A stretch of 29,791 nucleotides of DNA from JBIQLO01 sp044464175 (GCA_044464175.1 JBIQLO010000023.1:1-29791), one strand, 5' to 3'; positions 1 through 6,955 are shown, counted from the stretch's first letter. Translations and numbers: made by a program. Notes: generated from the sequence alone by a model not told the origin.

Positions 1-510
1 CAGGACGACGGTGGCGCCGTTTTCCTTGGTCATCGGGTCGAGGCAGAGCATGGCGGTGATGAGGTTGGGGGTGGTGTGCCTGAGGTAAGGCAGGTCGCGG
101 TGCCAGCGGAAGGCGGAACTGACCCTGGGGGCCTTGATGATGCACTTGTAGTTGTGGAAGTGGAACTCGGGGGACTCAAAGAGCGCCTCGAGGATGTCCA
201 GCAGCGGCTCATGGACGATGATCCGGGCCAGGAACGGGGAGAAGAGGGGCAGCTCCATGATGTTGCGCACGGCGTTGCCCACCTGGGAGGCGTTCAGGTC
301 GTTGTATTTGGTCTGACTCCCCTCCTTGAGGTAGTCGCGCTCCATCTGGATGTGCCGGCGCAGATGGGGCGGGAGGCTGTCGGGATCGGCGGTGATTTTT
401 TCCACCTCCTGGCGCAGGCGGGCGAGGGTGTCGGGGTCCAGGACGTCGGGGACCACGAGATAGCCGTCGCGCTCATAGTCGGCCTTCCACTGTTGCGGGT
501 CGTGTTTCAT
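1..510 (-). CDS. Phytanoyl-CoA dioxygenase (PhyH)-like protein, C-terminus cut by window edge
   Basis: The minus strand is open from ATG at 510 to the window edge, giving 170 residues. The protein starts MKHDPQQWKADYERDGYLVV, the usual opening of PhyH-family Fe(II)/2-oxoglutarate oxygenases. Residues 134-141 read FRWHRDLP, so H137 and D139 form the HxD iron pair of the double-stranded beta-helix. The distal His and the 2-oxoglutarate-binding Arg would lie beyond the left edge. A good Shine-Dalgarno sequence (AGGAGT) precedes the ATG. The gene is divergent from an AraC regulator, which may control it (inference). PhyH relatives hydroxylate very varied small molecules, so the substrate cannot be inferred. 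Confidence 0.85.
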   Translation of the reverse strand, partial: MKHDPQQWKADYERDGYLVVPDVLDPDTLARLRQEVEKITADPDSLPPHLRRHIQMERDYLKEGSQTKYNDLNASQVGNAVRNIMELPLFSPFLARIIVHEPLLDILEALFESPEFHFHNYKCIIKAPRVSSAFRWHRDLPYLRHTTPNLITAMLCLDPMTKENGATVVL

Positions 511-533
511 CGAAAGGACTCCTGAAGGGGTAT

Positions 534-594
534 TTGTTATTTGTTATTGGTTATTTGCTGTTTGCTTTCTCAAATAACCAATAACCAATAACAA
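534..594. repeat. Inverted-pair repeat A (24-bp arms, 13-nt spacer)
   Basis: Left arm 534-557 and right arm 571-594 are reverse complements with one mismatch in 24, around a 13-nt spacer. The arms are built from the tandem unit TTATTGG/CCAATAA. The element is AT-rich in a GC-rich region and lies between the divergent dioxygenase and AraC genes. It could form a long hairpin or cruciform. The same architecture with other sequences recurs four more times in the window. Confidence 0.85.
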
Positions 595-643
595 TTGACA
601 TTCATCACGCATTTCATCATAGAGCCGCCGATTTCAGCATGTA

Positions 644-680
644 TTTAGCGAATCCGCAAAAATAGTTATCATTTCTCATC
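644..680 (+). promoter_or_regulatory. Candidate promoter of the AraC gene, leaderless geometry
   Basis: TATCAT at 667-672 matches TATAAT at 5 of 6 positions and ends 8 nt before the ATG at 681, which has no Shine-Dalgarno sequence. The hexamer 17 nt upstream (644-649) is poor. A perfect TTGACA at 595-600 has no good -10 partner. The call is weak. Confidence 0.25.
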
Positions 681-1487
681 ATGGCCGAAACCAAGCCGCC
701 AGCGGTGGGAGAATCGCCCGTGCGCCAGGTGCTGCTGTGCGACCTGTACCATCGCCCGGCGGGGCATGTGGGGTTGGCGCACAGCCTCCCCGGGCATCTG
801 ATCCAGTTGACGATCGCGGGACGGACGGAACATGAGGTGGAGGGGCGGCGGTATGTGCTGGAGCCGGGGAGCCTGCTCTGGTATCACGAGGTGGAGCAGG
901 TGAAGCTGCGCGTGCTGGGGGCGCCTTGGTCGTTTTACACGCTCAATTTTCTGGCCGAATCGCTCCAGCCGCCTCCATTTGAGCAGCGGGTCACGCGCAT
1001 CGGGCCGGCCGCGCAACGGCATTTTCCCGCGCTGTTGGCGGCATGGCGCGACACCGCCATCGCCCCGATGAGCCGGCAGTTTCGGGTGCATGCGGCATTG
1101 AACGCGCTCCTGGCGGACCTGTTGCCGGAGTTCAACCTGGGGCAATCCCAGCCGTTTGAGATGAACGAGGCGGCGCGGCTCTGGTGGGCGGTGGAGAACA
1201 GGCTGCGTCGGAACCTGGCCCAGCCGATGAACCTGACGCAGCTGGCGCGGTCCACGGGCAAGAGCCCGGCCACGCTGGCCCGCGCCTGCCATGCGGCGGT
1301 GGGACTGCCGCCGATGAAACGGCTCAAGCAGATTCGCATGAACCTGGCGCGGGGGCTGGCGCAGCGGTCGCAGTTGCGGATCAAGGAGATCGCGCAGCGG
1401 GTGGGGTATGAGCGAGCGCATGAATTTTCGCGGGACTACCACAAGCATTTTGGGCGCAGCCCGCGGGCGGATCGGTCGGGGGTGTGA
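681..1487 (+). CDS. AraC-family transcriptional regulator
   Basis: This is a 268-residue protein. The N-terminal ~100 residues look like a cupin sensor domain (HLIQLTIAGRTEHEVEGRRY, then LEPGSLLWY). The C-terminal ~100 residues are a two-helix-turn-helix AraC DNA-binding domain: the first HTH is around NLTQLARSTGKSPATLARAC and the second around IKEIAQRVGYERAHEFSRDY, ending with the family signature HFGRSP. The length is normal for the family. It is divergent from the PhyH-like gene with 170 bp between them, an arrangement typical of a local regulator, so control of that gene is plausible. No Shine-Dalgarno sequence is visible at the ATG, and a -10-like box lies 8 nt upstream. Its ligand is unknown. 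Confidence 0.9.
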   Translation: MAETKPPAVGESPVRQVLLCDLYHRPAGHVGLAHSLPGHLIQLTIAGRTEHEVEGRRYVLEPGSLLWYHEVEQVKLRVLGAPWSFYTLNFLAESLQPPPFEQRVTRIGPAAQRHFPALLAAWRDTAIAPMSRQFRVHAALNALLADLLPEFNLGQSQPFEMNEAARLWWAVENRLRRNLAQPMNLTQLARSTGKSPATLARACHAAVGLPPMKRLKQIRMNLARGLAQRSQLRIKEIAQRVGYERAHEFSRDYHKHFGRSPRADRSGV

Positions 1488-1606
1488 AGCGCGACGGGAT
1501 CGGCGATTAAGGTCGTAGGGAGAAAGCCCAAGGAAACGCCAAGGGGGATGAGTTGGGGATCCTTGGGAAGGGAAGTCGGCTTGACCGGAAGGCTTCGCCC
1601 CCTCAC

Positions 1607-1626
1607 CCACCCGCTGGCGCGGGTGG
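1607..1626. terminator. Hairpin between convergent araC-like and nnrS-like genes
   Basis: CCACCCGC (1607-1614) and GCGGGTGG (1619-1626) form a perfect 8-bp stem with a TGGC loop. It lies between the stops of two converging genes, so it may act in both directions. No T-run follows on either side, so intrinsic termination is uncertain. The rest of the 1488-1695 gap holds no supportable gene. Confidence 0.35.
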
Positions 1627-1695
1627 CCTCTTCCCCTGGAGGCGAGGCGATGAAGTGTTACTGGGTCGATTGCGGCAGGTTGAGGGCGGCCAGGC

Positions 1696-2850
1696 TCACG
1701 GTGCGGCCGGCGGGGCGCTTGGGGGGAGCGGGGCGGGCCGGTGAGAGATGCTGGTGATGGTCTGGATCAGGAAGAGGACGATGGCCAGGGCCGCCAGGAG
1801 GCCGGCCCATTGGCGCAGGTCCCACCAGCCGCCCAGGTCGGCGATGATGCGCAGGGCGACGGCCAGTTCCAGCAGGAGCAGGTGGAGATAAAAGCGGGCG
1901 TGGTAGGCCAATCGCACGTTCAGGACGGCCGGGAAGATGATGGGGGCGTGGCCAAAGATCATGGCGAAGACAAAGCCCAGCAGCACGGCGTGGAGCATGC
2001 CGTCGTATGCCAGCCCCGCCACGGGGGCGCTGTGGATCCAGCCCCATCCCACGCCGCGGGCGACCGGGAGGATCGCCACTTCGAGCAGAGCCAATCCGCC
2101 GCAGACGGCCAGCCAGAAATAGCCGGAGAGGAGGCAGGCGGCGACAAACCGGGCCAGCTTCTTCTGGCGGATGGTCTGGCGGGCCAAATCGTGGATCAGC
2201 AGCCACAATGCCATGGCGAGCATGCCGACGGCGGAGACGGCCCAGCCCAGCCCGAGCCACCAGACGCTTAGGACCAGCCCCAGGAGGTAAGGCGTAACGG
2301 CGGCGGCGAAGCCGAGGTGGCGGCCGGGCAGCTTGGGGAGGAAGCGGCTCAGTTCCAGACGCTCACCGACGATGGTGAGGACCAGAAAGCCGATCCACCA
2401 GGGGACCAACAGGGGAATGGGATAGCCCGCCAGCCATAGAGCGTTGCCAACGGCCCAGGCGGCCGCGCCCAGCCCCATGGTGAGGGTAAAGAGGGTAGGC
2501 TGGCGGTAGATGATCCAGAGGAAGACGGCGACCAAAAAGAGGCTGCCCACCAGCAGCAGCACCTGGCCCACGGCCGGGGGCAGGCCAATCAGCAGGCACA
2601 GGCCGCCCAAAGCCGAGGCGACGGGGCTGCCGTAGGTCCAGAGCCGGCCCAGGGCCACGGAGCGTTCCAGGCTGATGAGGGTGCCCAGGAATCCGCCGAT
2701 CATCAGGGCTCCGTGATAGACCACCGCCCCCTGCCCGATGTCGGGCCAAGCCCATCCCATGCGCAGCAGGCCGCCCCACATGCCCGCCAGGAGCACGAAG
2801 ATGCCGCAGGCCATGATCGGCAGCCGCCGGCTTGTGGTGGAGAAACGCAT
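1696..2850 (-). CDS. NnrS-like multi-pass membrane protein of the nir cluster
   Basis: The protein has 384 residues and is almost wholly hydrophobic, with about 10-12 predicted membrane segments. Conserved-looking stretches are VVYHGALMIGGFLG (about residues 43-56) and MLHAVLLGFVFAMIFGHAPI near residue 290, with several intramembrane histidines. It resembles the NnrS-like group of heme- or copper-linked membrane proteins found beside denitrification genes. The similarity is judged by eye and distant, so a role in nitric oxide metabolism or stress is inferred mainly from context. It is the last gene of the minus-strand nir run and starts 13 nt after the cupin gene, with GGAAGG just before the ATG. 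The proline- and alanine-rich C-terminal tail is probably cytoplasmic. Confidence 0.7.
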   Translation of the reverse strand: MRFSTTSRRLPIMACGIFVLLAGMWGGLLRMGWAWPDIGQGAVVYHGALMIGGFLGTLISLERSVALGRLWTYGSPVASALGGLCLLIGLPPAVGQVLLLVGSLFLVAVFLWIIYRQPTLFTLTMGLGAAAWAVGNALWLAGYPIPLLVPWWIGFLVLTIVGERLELSRFLPKLPGRHLGFAAAVTPYLLGLVLSVWWLGLGWAVSAVGMLAMALWLLIHDLARQTIRQKKLARFVAACLLSGYFWLAVCGGLALLEVAILPVARGVGWGWIHSAPVAGLAYDGMLHAVLLGFVFAMIFGHAPIIFPAVLNVRLAYHARFYLHLLLLELAVALRIIADLGGWWDLRQWAGLLAALAIVLFLIQTITSISHRPAPLPPSAPPAAP

Positions 2851-2863
2851 GGGCCTTCCGCCG

Positions 2864-3229
2864 TTAGCGCCAGGTTCCTTTTTTCATGTGCTCGGCCACT
2901 TCGCGATGGTCCTGGTCGGTCGGGGGCGGGCTGACCACGACCAGGGCGACCGTGCGCTGCTCGGCACGGATGCCGCGGGCCTGGCCGGCCTCGGCGTGGA
3001 GCATCGCGCCCGGCCCGGCGGAGGCCATCTCCTCCTGCCCCCCCACCAGCGTCGCCCGCCCTTCCAGCACCAGAAGGGTCAGGTCACTGCCGGGATGGTG
3101 GACGGGAATGGTCTGGTCCGGCTCCAGCGCCACAACCATCGTTTTGCTGTGGGGGGTCTGGGCGAGGGTCACGGCGTTGAATTTCTGGGGGTTGAAGGCC
3201 GCCAGTTTGCGGATTGAAGCGACGATCAT
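2864..3229 (-). CDS. Small single-domain cupin
   Basis: This is a 121-residue single-domain cupin. The start at 3229 is chosen because AGGAGT lies a few bases upstream of this ATG (MIVASIRKLAAF) and the upstream in-frame sequence is low-quality. The cupin core runs over about residues 38-100. H44, H45 and D49 lie in the first motif (PVHHPGSDLTLLVLEG) and H78 in the second, which could bind a metal. The C-terminal tail HREVAEHMKKGTW lies outside the barrel. It stands between the DUF2249 gene and the NnrS-like gene. Small cupins of this kind often accompany DUF2249 proteins in nitrite/nitric oxide clusters, but the specific function is unknown. Confidence 0.8.
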   Translation of the reverse strand: MIVASIRKLAAFNPQKFNAVTLAQTPHSKTMVVALEPDQTIPVHHPGSDLTLLVLEGRATLVGGQEEMASAGPGAMLHAEAGQARGIRAEQRTVALVVVSPPPTDQDHREVAEHMKKGTWR

Positions 3230-3261
3230 GATGACTCCTGTGCAATAAATGGAAATTCTCC

Positions 3262-3280
3262 CCTCCGGCGGCGCCGGAGG
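3262..3280. other. Perfect hairpin in the DUF2249-cupin gap
   Basis: CCTCCGGC (3262-3269) and GCCGGAGG (3273-3280) form an 8-bp stem with a 3-nt loop inside the 127-bp gap between the DUF2249 and cupin genes. A second inverted pair, GGCCTC/GAGGCC, lies just beside it. It could attenuate transcription or protect the 3' end of the upstream nir message. There is no T-run on the minus strand. Confidence 0.4.
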
Positions 3281-3356
3281 CATTCTGTAGACGGCCTCGT
3301 TGAGGCGGTCGTTGAGGCCGTCGCGGGATCGGCGGCCCCGGCTACGGCTCTGTCGC

Positions 3357-3590
3357 TTAGGCCGCGTTCTTGCCGATGCGGACGCGCCAGACCCGGGGAC
3401 CCTGCTCGAGGTACTCCCAGTTGAACTGTCCGGCATGTTCGGCGGCAAACTGGTAATAGAGCGGCTTGGGGTCATGGTCGTTGACCAGCTCAAAGGCGTC
3501 GCCGGCTTTGAGCTGCTCGTAGGTCTGGAAAATCGTCGTGTGCCGCTGCGCCGGCGGCATCGTTCGCACGTCAATGGTTGACTGTGCCAT
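3357..3590 (-). CDS. DUF2249 domain protein
   Basis: This 77-residue protein is essentially one DUF2249 domain. Diagnostic segments are DVRTMPPAQRH near the N-terminus, FELVNDHDPKPLYYQF in the middle and the C-terminal WEYLEQGPRVWRVRIGK. The start at 3590 is preferred over the in-frame ATG two codons upstream because AAGGG lies 7 nt before it. DUF2249 proteins are regularly found next to denitrification and nitric-oxide-response genes, alone or fused to hemerythrin-like domains. The biochemical role is not known, and the conserved His and Asp suggest metal or heme binding. The gene lies 75 bp downstream of the DUF59 fusion gene on the same strand. Confidence 0.85.
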   Translation of the reverse strand: MAQSTIDVRTMPPAQRHTTIFQTYEQLKAGDAFELVNDHDPKPLYYQFAAEHAGQFNWEYLEQGPRVWRVRIGKNAA

Positions 3591-3665
3591 GCACATACCC
3601 TTCTTTCATCAAAAGCCCTGGCGGAGCGGACGTACAGGACCGCCGCCGCCCTTGTTGCGGGCCGG

Positions 3666-4304
3666 TCACCGCGACCAGCCCAACTGTCGTTTTCCTTCCG
3701 GGGTCATCATGTCGGAGCTCCAGGGGGGGCTCCAGACGACCTCGATCTGAATGGCGTCCACGCCCGGGCAGACCTCCCGGATGCGTTCATCCACCTCAGC
3801 GCGAATCTGCTCGCTGAGCGGGCAGGCGGGGGTGGTCATGGTCATGCGGATATCCACGTTGCGGTCCTTGATGTCCAGCCCGTAGATCAGGCCCAGATCG
3901 ACGATGTTGACACCGACCTCCGGGTCATCGACCTGGTGGAGCGCTTCGAGAATTTTCTCCTCGGTGGGGCCGGGCTGGCCGGAGCCGTCACCCGGGCCGC
4001 GCGTCACATGCTGCTTGGTCGGGACGCTGAAGGTGAAGCCGGAGCCGCCGACGCCCTGGTCGCGGTAATCGACCGTGACCGCATCCAGGGCCGAGGCGTC
4101 TTTTTTGGAAAAGCTCACCGCGATGCCGTGGGAGGTGACGGTTTCATCCTCCGGCTCGGGGGTTTCGGTCAGATCAAGCGAGTAGCTGCGCTGGGGGCCA
4201 TATCCCTTGACGCCCACGCGGAGCTGGGTCTGCGGGTCCAGCCCCTGTTCGCCGATGATCTTGCGAATTTCCTCGGCCGCTTTTTCGGTCAGTTGGATGC
4301 TCAT
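3666..4304 (-). CDS. A-type carrier-like (HesB/IscA) and DUF59 (MIP18/PaaD-like) fusion without A-type cysteines
   Basis: This 212-residue protein has two domains. Residues 1-95 follow the A-type Fe-S carrier fold (IQLTEKAAEEIRKIIGEQG, then LRVGVKG, then VDYRDQGVGGSGFTF). The three cysteines of A-type carriers are absent: the GGGCSG loop reads GYGPQR (residues 34-39) and the C-terminal CGCG position reads VGGSG (85-89). Residues 116-212 are a DUF59 domain (ILEALHQVDDPEVGVNIVDL, MTMTTPACPLSEQI) that keeps the single conserved cysteine, C161, in TTPACP. DUF59 proteins mature Fe-S or other metal centres. The gene begins 8 nt after the nirK stop, so it is almost certainly co-expressed with it. 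It may help mature a metalloenzyme of the cluster (inference). Confidence 0.85.
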   Translation of the reverse strand: MSIQLTEKAAEEIRKIIGEQGLDPQTQLRVGVKGYGPQRSYSLDLTETPEPEDETVTSHGIAVSFSKKDASALDAVTVDYRDQGVGGSGFTFSVPTKQHVTRGPGDGSGQPGPTEEKILEALHQVDDPEVGVNIVDLGLIYGLDIKDRNVDIRMTMTTPACPLSEQIRAEVDERIREVCPGVDAIQIEVVWSPPWSSDMMTPEGKRQLGWSR

Positions 4305-4312
4305 GGCAATAC

Positions 4313-5410
4313 CTATCCTTCCACAATCAGCCGGCCCATGGCGCCTTTCTGTCCGAAGGCCATGGCATGGTTCATGAACATGAACTCGCCGGGGATGTCG
4401 CAGACCAGTTCAAATCCCATGCCGCCGCCGGGGGGGACGGCGAAGGTCTGCACGCCATGGATCGCGCTGACGCCGGGTTCGCCGATATAGACGGTGTCGA
4501 ACTGTTCTCCGACGACATGGAACGCACACGGCAGGGTGGGTCCGGCGTTGACGACCCAGAAGCGCACCCGCTGGCCGCGTGGGACGCGGATCGGGGTGCG
4601 CATGTACAGGTCGGGGCGCCCGTTGAAAACGACCGCATCGGGCGTGGCGCTGAGCATGCGCGCAAAATCCATCCCGCGCACCGGGCCGGAGGGGGGCGTC
4701 AGGTAGTACTCGCCCTGCACCAGCACAAACTCGCGGGCAGGGGGCAGGGGCCGGCGCGGGGAGACGATGATCGCCCCGTACATGCCGGCCCCGATGTGCA
4801 GCAACGCCGGGGGCGTGCCGCAGTGATAGAGGAACGCGCCGGCGCGCTGGGGCGTGAAGGCATAGGCCCCGGTCTGGCCCTGGGCGAGCGGGGCAAAGGC
4901 GGTTCGGGGATCGATGCGGGCGGCGTGAAAGTCCATCGAGTGCGGCATCAGGGATTCGTTGGTGAGCTGGAAATTGATGCGGTCGCCCACCCGGCAATGG
5001 ACAATGGGGCCGGGCGCGTTGCGCTGGAAGGTCCAGGCGGCGATGACGGTCTGCTCATCGATGCGCAGTGCGGTTTCCTGGGAGCGCCAGTCCAGGCTCA
5101 GCTGCCCATCGGCCGGAGCCGAGGGCAGCGCGGGATCAAAGTAGTCCAGTTTCGCGTCGGCGGCGGCGGCGATCAGTTCCGGCGTGATGGTTCCCACCCC
5201 TCCACCGTGGCCCATGGCGCCGTGCTCCATCCCCTCGGGACCGGGCGTCTGGGCATCATCCCCGCGCCAGTCACAGCCGATCACCCCCAACCCCGGCAGC
5301 GCCACGGCGGCCAGGGAAGCACCCCAGAGAAGGCGCCGGCGGGAAATGCCCGGCGCGGATGGGGCGCTTTGGCATTTGTGCTTGCGCCGGCTGAAAAGGA
5401 ATCGGTTCAT
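4313..5410 (-). CDS. nirK: Copper-containing nitrite reductase, AniA-like (class II)
   Basis: This 365-residue two-cupredoxin enzyme reduces nitrite to nitric oxide outside the cytoplasm. Type 1 copper ligands are H157, C197, H205 and M210. Type 2 ligands are H162, H196 and H348. Catalytic D160 lies in MPHSMDFHAA and catalytic H298 in PCAFHVVGE. The Cys-to-His spacing in YHCGTPPALLHIGAGMYG is one residue shorter than in Alcaligenes-type enzymes and matches the AniA-type tower loop. The N-terminus has SRRRLLWGA followed by a hydrophobic stretch and the lipobox-like LGVIGC (C46), suggesting Tat export with lipid anchoring. A Met/His-rich linker (residues 61-69) follows. The azurin gene ends 10 nt upstream. 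A GTG directly precedes the chosen ATG. Confidence 0.95.
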   Translation of the reverse strand: MNRFLFSRRKHKCQSAPSAPGISRRRLLWGASLAAVALPGLGVIGCDWRGDDAQTPGPEGMEHGAMGHGGGVGTITPELIAAAADAKLDYFDPALPSAPADGQLSLDWRSQETALRIDEQTVIAAWTFQRNAPGPIVHCRVGDRINFQLTNESLMPHSMDFHAARIDPRTAFAPLAQGQTGAYAFTPQRAGAFLYHCGTPPALLHIGAGMYGAIIVSPRRPLPPAREFVLVQGEYYLTPPSGPVRGMDFARMLSATPDAVVFNGRPDLYMRTPIRVPRGQRVRFWVVNAGPTLPCAFHVVGEQFDTVYIGEPGVSAIHGVQTFAVPPGGGMGFELVCDIPGEFMFMNHAMAFGQKGAMGRLIVEG

Positions 5411-5420
5411 CACGACACGC

Positions 5421-5921
5421 TCAATGCAGATTCGGTCCGCCGTCCACGACCATTCGCCCGTTCATGTAGACAAAATGCGTTGGGAACGTGCAGACAAAGG
5501 GATATTCGCCCGGCCCCGGCGCGGTGAACTCAACGCTCACGGTCTGGCCCGGGCCGGCCAATTTTGTATGGGCCAGAACCTGCCCCAGGAGGGAGGGAGG
5601 CACATAATCGTTCTCAAGCGAACCCCCTTTGGCGCCCACCTGGCCGCAGAAGGCGCGGTAGTCCTGGCCAGCCTGGAGGATGACGACATTGTGCCCCATC
5701 GTGGTCAGGGGCATATGGCCGATGTTGGTCAGCTCCAGGCGCACCCGCTCTCCGGGGTGAACGGTGAAGCGGGTGAGGTTGTATTTCATCAGGTCGCTGC
5801 CGGTGAGGCGGACGGTGGCGACGCCATCGGCCCGCTGGACGGGATCGGCCCCGCCCCCCCCACCGTCGCGTCCGCAGCCGACGGTCGTCAGCAGCAGCAA
5901 ACTGAACCAGAGCCATTTCAT
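5421..5921 (-). CDS. Azurin-like blue copper lipoprotein
   Basis: This is a 166-residue precursor. MKWLWFSLLLLTTVGCG is a lipoprotein signal with C16 as the likely lipidated residue, followed by a glycine-rich linker. The azurin fold carries the copper ligands H77 (TMGHNVV), C144, H149 and M153 (CTFPTHFVYMNG), with the usual Gly before the first His. The ATG at 5921 is preferred over an in-frame TTG at 5951 because it begins a clean signal peptide and has GGAAAG upstream. Its place directly before nirK makes it the likely electron donor to the nitrite reductase. It is the first gene of the cluster, with a dyad-symmetric site just upstream. Confidence 0.93.
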   Translation of the reverse strand: MKWLWFSLLLLTTVGCGRDGGGGGADPVQRADGVATVRLTGSDLMKYNLTRFTVHPGERVRLELTNIGHMPLTTMGHNVVILQAGQDYRAFCGQVGAKGGSLENDYVPPSLLGQVLAHTKLAGPGQTVSVEFTAPGPGEYPFVCTFPTHFVYMNGRMVVDGGPNLH

Positions 5922-5951
5922 GCGATCTTTCCGGGCCTTCCTAGACTGCAA

Positions 5952-5968
5952 TTGAGTTTCATTCTCAA
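5952..5968. promoter_or_regulatory. Dyad-symmetric operator candidate upstream of the azurin-nirK operon
   Basis: TTGAGTTTCATTCTCAA is a 17-bp imperfect palindrome (TTGAG, 7 nt, CTCAA) ending about 30 bp before the azurin start codon. On the gene strand the half TGAGAAT resembles a Fur-superfamily box. The spacing does not fit the 4-nt spacer of FNR/DNR sites. A second dyad, GATAATT-N6-AAATATC, lies at 6007-6026. The 5922-6136 gap holds no gene. Confidence 0.35.
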
Positions 5969-6136
5969 CGCAAGAATCGACAGCGGCATCCGTATCTCTT
6001 CTATTCGATAATTGGATGCAAATATCTTGTTTTGAGAATCGTAGTCCTTTGCCCCGCGGGTGTCAAACGAAGAATTGCAAAAACCGTAATTCAGGGTGCG
6101 GGTTCGGCTCAGGTACCGCATCCGTCCGCGGAGCGC

Positions 6137-6955
6137 TCAGGGGCGGGGCGGGAGGGGCTGACCTTTGACGGTGAGGCGGGCGGGGTGGTTGAACCAGGTG
6201 CGCTGGCCATCGGCGTAGTGGTCCATGAGGTTTTTCTCCACATCGGCCATGGTGGCATCGGCGGAGGTCCAGCCGTGGTCGATGTCGGGGAAGTCAATGC
6301 GGCAGTTGGCGCATTTTTTCCCATCGTAGAAGCGGATGGGGCACCAGAAGGATTCCACGTTGCGGAGCATTTCGCCGCCGAGGCTGTAGACGCCGGTCAT
6401 CCAGTCGCAATAGAGGCACCAGATCAGGTCGTGGCCGATCAGGCCGTCGAATTTCTGACGGCTGACGTTGACCCAGTCGCCGTGGCGGTAGCGGGGAAAT
6501 TTCAGCAGCCAGACCAGGAGGGGATAGACCAGGAGTTCCATGAAGCGGATCAGCCAGAAGCCGGGATAGGCGATGAGGGTGACGATCAGGGCGGTGTGGT
6601 TGCGCCAGCGCCCCACCAGGCGGTTGAGGGTTTTGACGATGCGCGGGCCTTTGGCCGCGTCGGCGTGGAGCCATTCGTGGAAGGCGATCCAGAGATAGAG
6701 CAGGGCCAGCTGGCCGGCGAGGCTGCCCAGAAAGGCCCCCCACCCGCCCAGGCAGGCGGCGATGACCCACGGAATCCAGGAGAAGGAAGCGACGATCAGG
6801 TCCAGGATGGGCGCGCGGGTGAAGGCGTGGGCGACGGATCGGCCGGGGCGGCCAAGATGGGGCAGGGCCATGAGAAAGGCGATGATCAGCGCGCCAGCCA
6901 AGAGGGCGGCGGGCAGCGCGATAACGAAGGGAAGCCAGAAGCGCATGATGGGCAT
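6137..6955 (-). CDS. Unrecognised membrane protein with HEWLH and a Cys-rich C-terminal domain
   Basis: I do not recognise this 272-residue protein. The N-terminal half has about four hydrophobic segments (residues 5-32, 50-70, 74-92, 121-150). The loop after the third contains H93-E-W-L-H97, which fits the HExxH metal-site pattern. The soluble C-terminal third has five cysteines in the pattern C180-x2-C183-x21-C205-x9-C215-x2-C218, plus H175, D226-H227 and H247, suggesting a bound metal or Fe-S centre. It starts 43 bp after the lacI-like stop and ends 215 bp before the azurin gene, all on the minus strand. It could be co-transcribed with lacI. No Shine-Dalgarno sequence is evident, and an alternative ATG lies three codons downstream. 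Confidence 0.8.
   Translation of the reverse strand: MPIMRFWLPFVIALPAALLAGALIIAFLMALPHLGRPGRSVAHAFTRAPILDLIVASFSWIPWVIAACLGGWGAFLGSLAGQLALLYLWIAFHEWLHADAAKGPRIVKTLNRLVGRWRNHTALIVTLIAYPGFWLIRFMELLVYPLLVWLLKFPRYRHGDWVNVSRQKFDGLIGHDLIWCLYCDWMTGVYSLGGEMLRNVESFWCPIRFYDGKKCANCRIDFPDIDHGWTSADATMADVEKNLMDHYADGQRTWFNHPARLTVKGQPLPPRP

Noticed and set aside
76..525. Plus-strand ORF of 149 codons across the left edge
   Set aside because: It is antisense to the dioxygenase gene, whose minus-strand frame has clear PhyH sequence and a ribosome site.
534..594. CRISPR array or insertion-sequence ends at repeat A
   Set aside because: There are only two arms in inverted orientation, no direct repeats with spacers, and no transposase gene or target-site duplication.
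2864..3574. Longer cupin reading starting at 3574
   Set aside because: The upstream extension is Arg/Ser-rich, overlaps the DUF2249 gene and contains the intergenic hairpin. The ATG at 3229 has an AGGAGT ribosome site.
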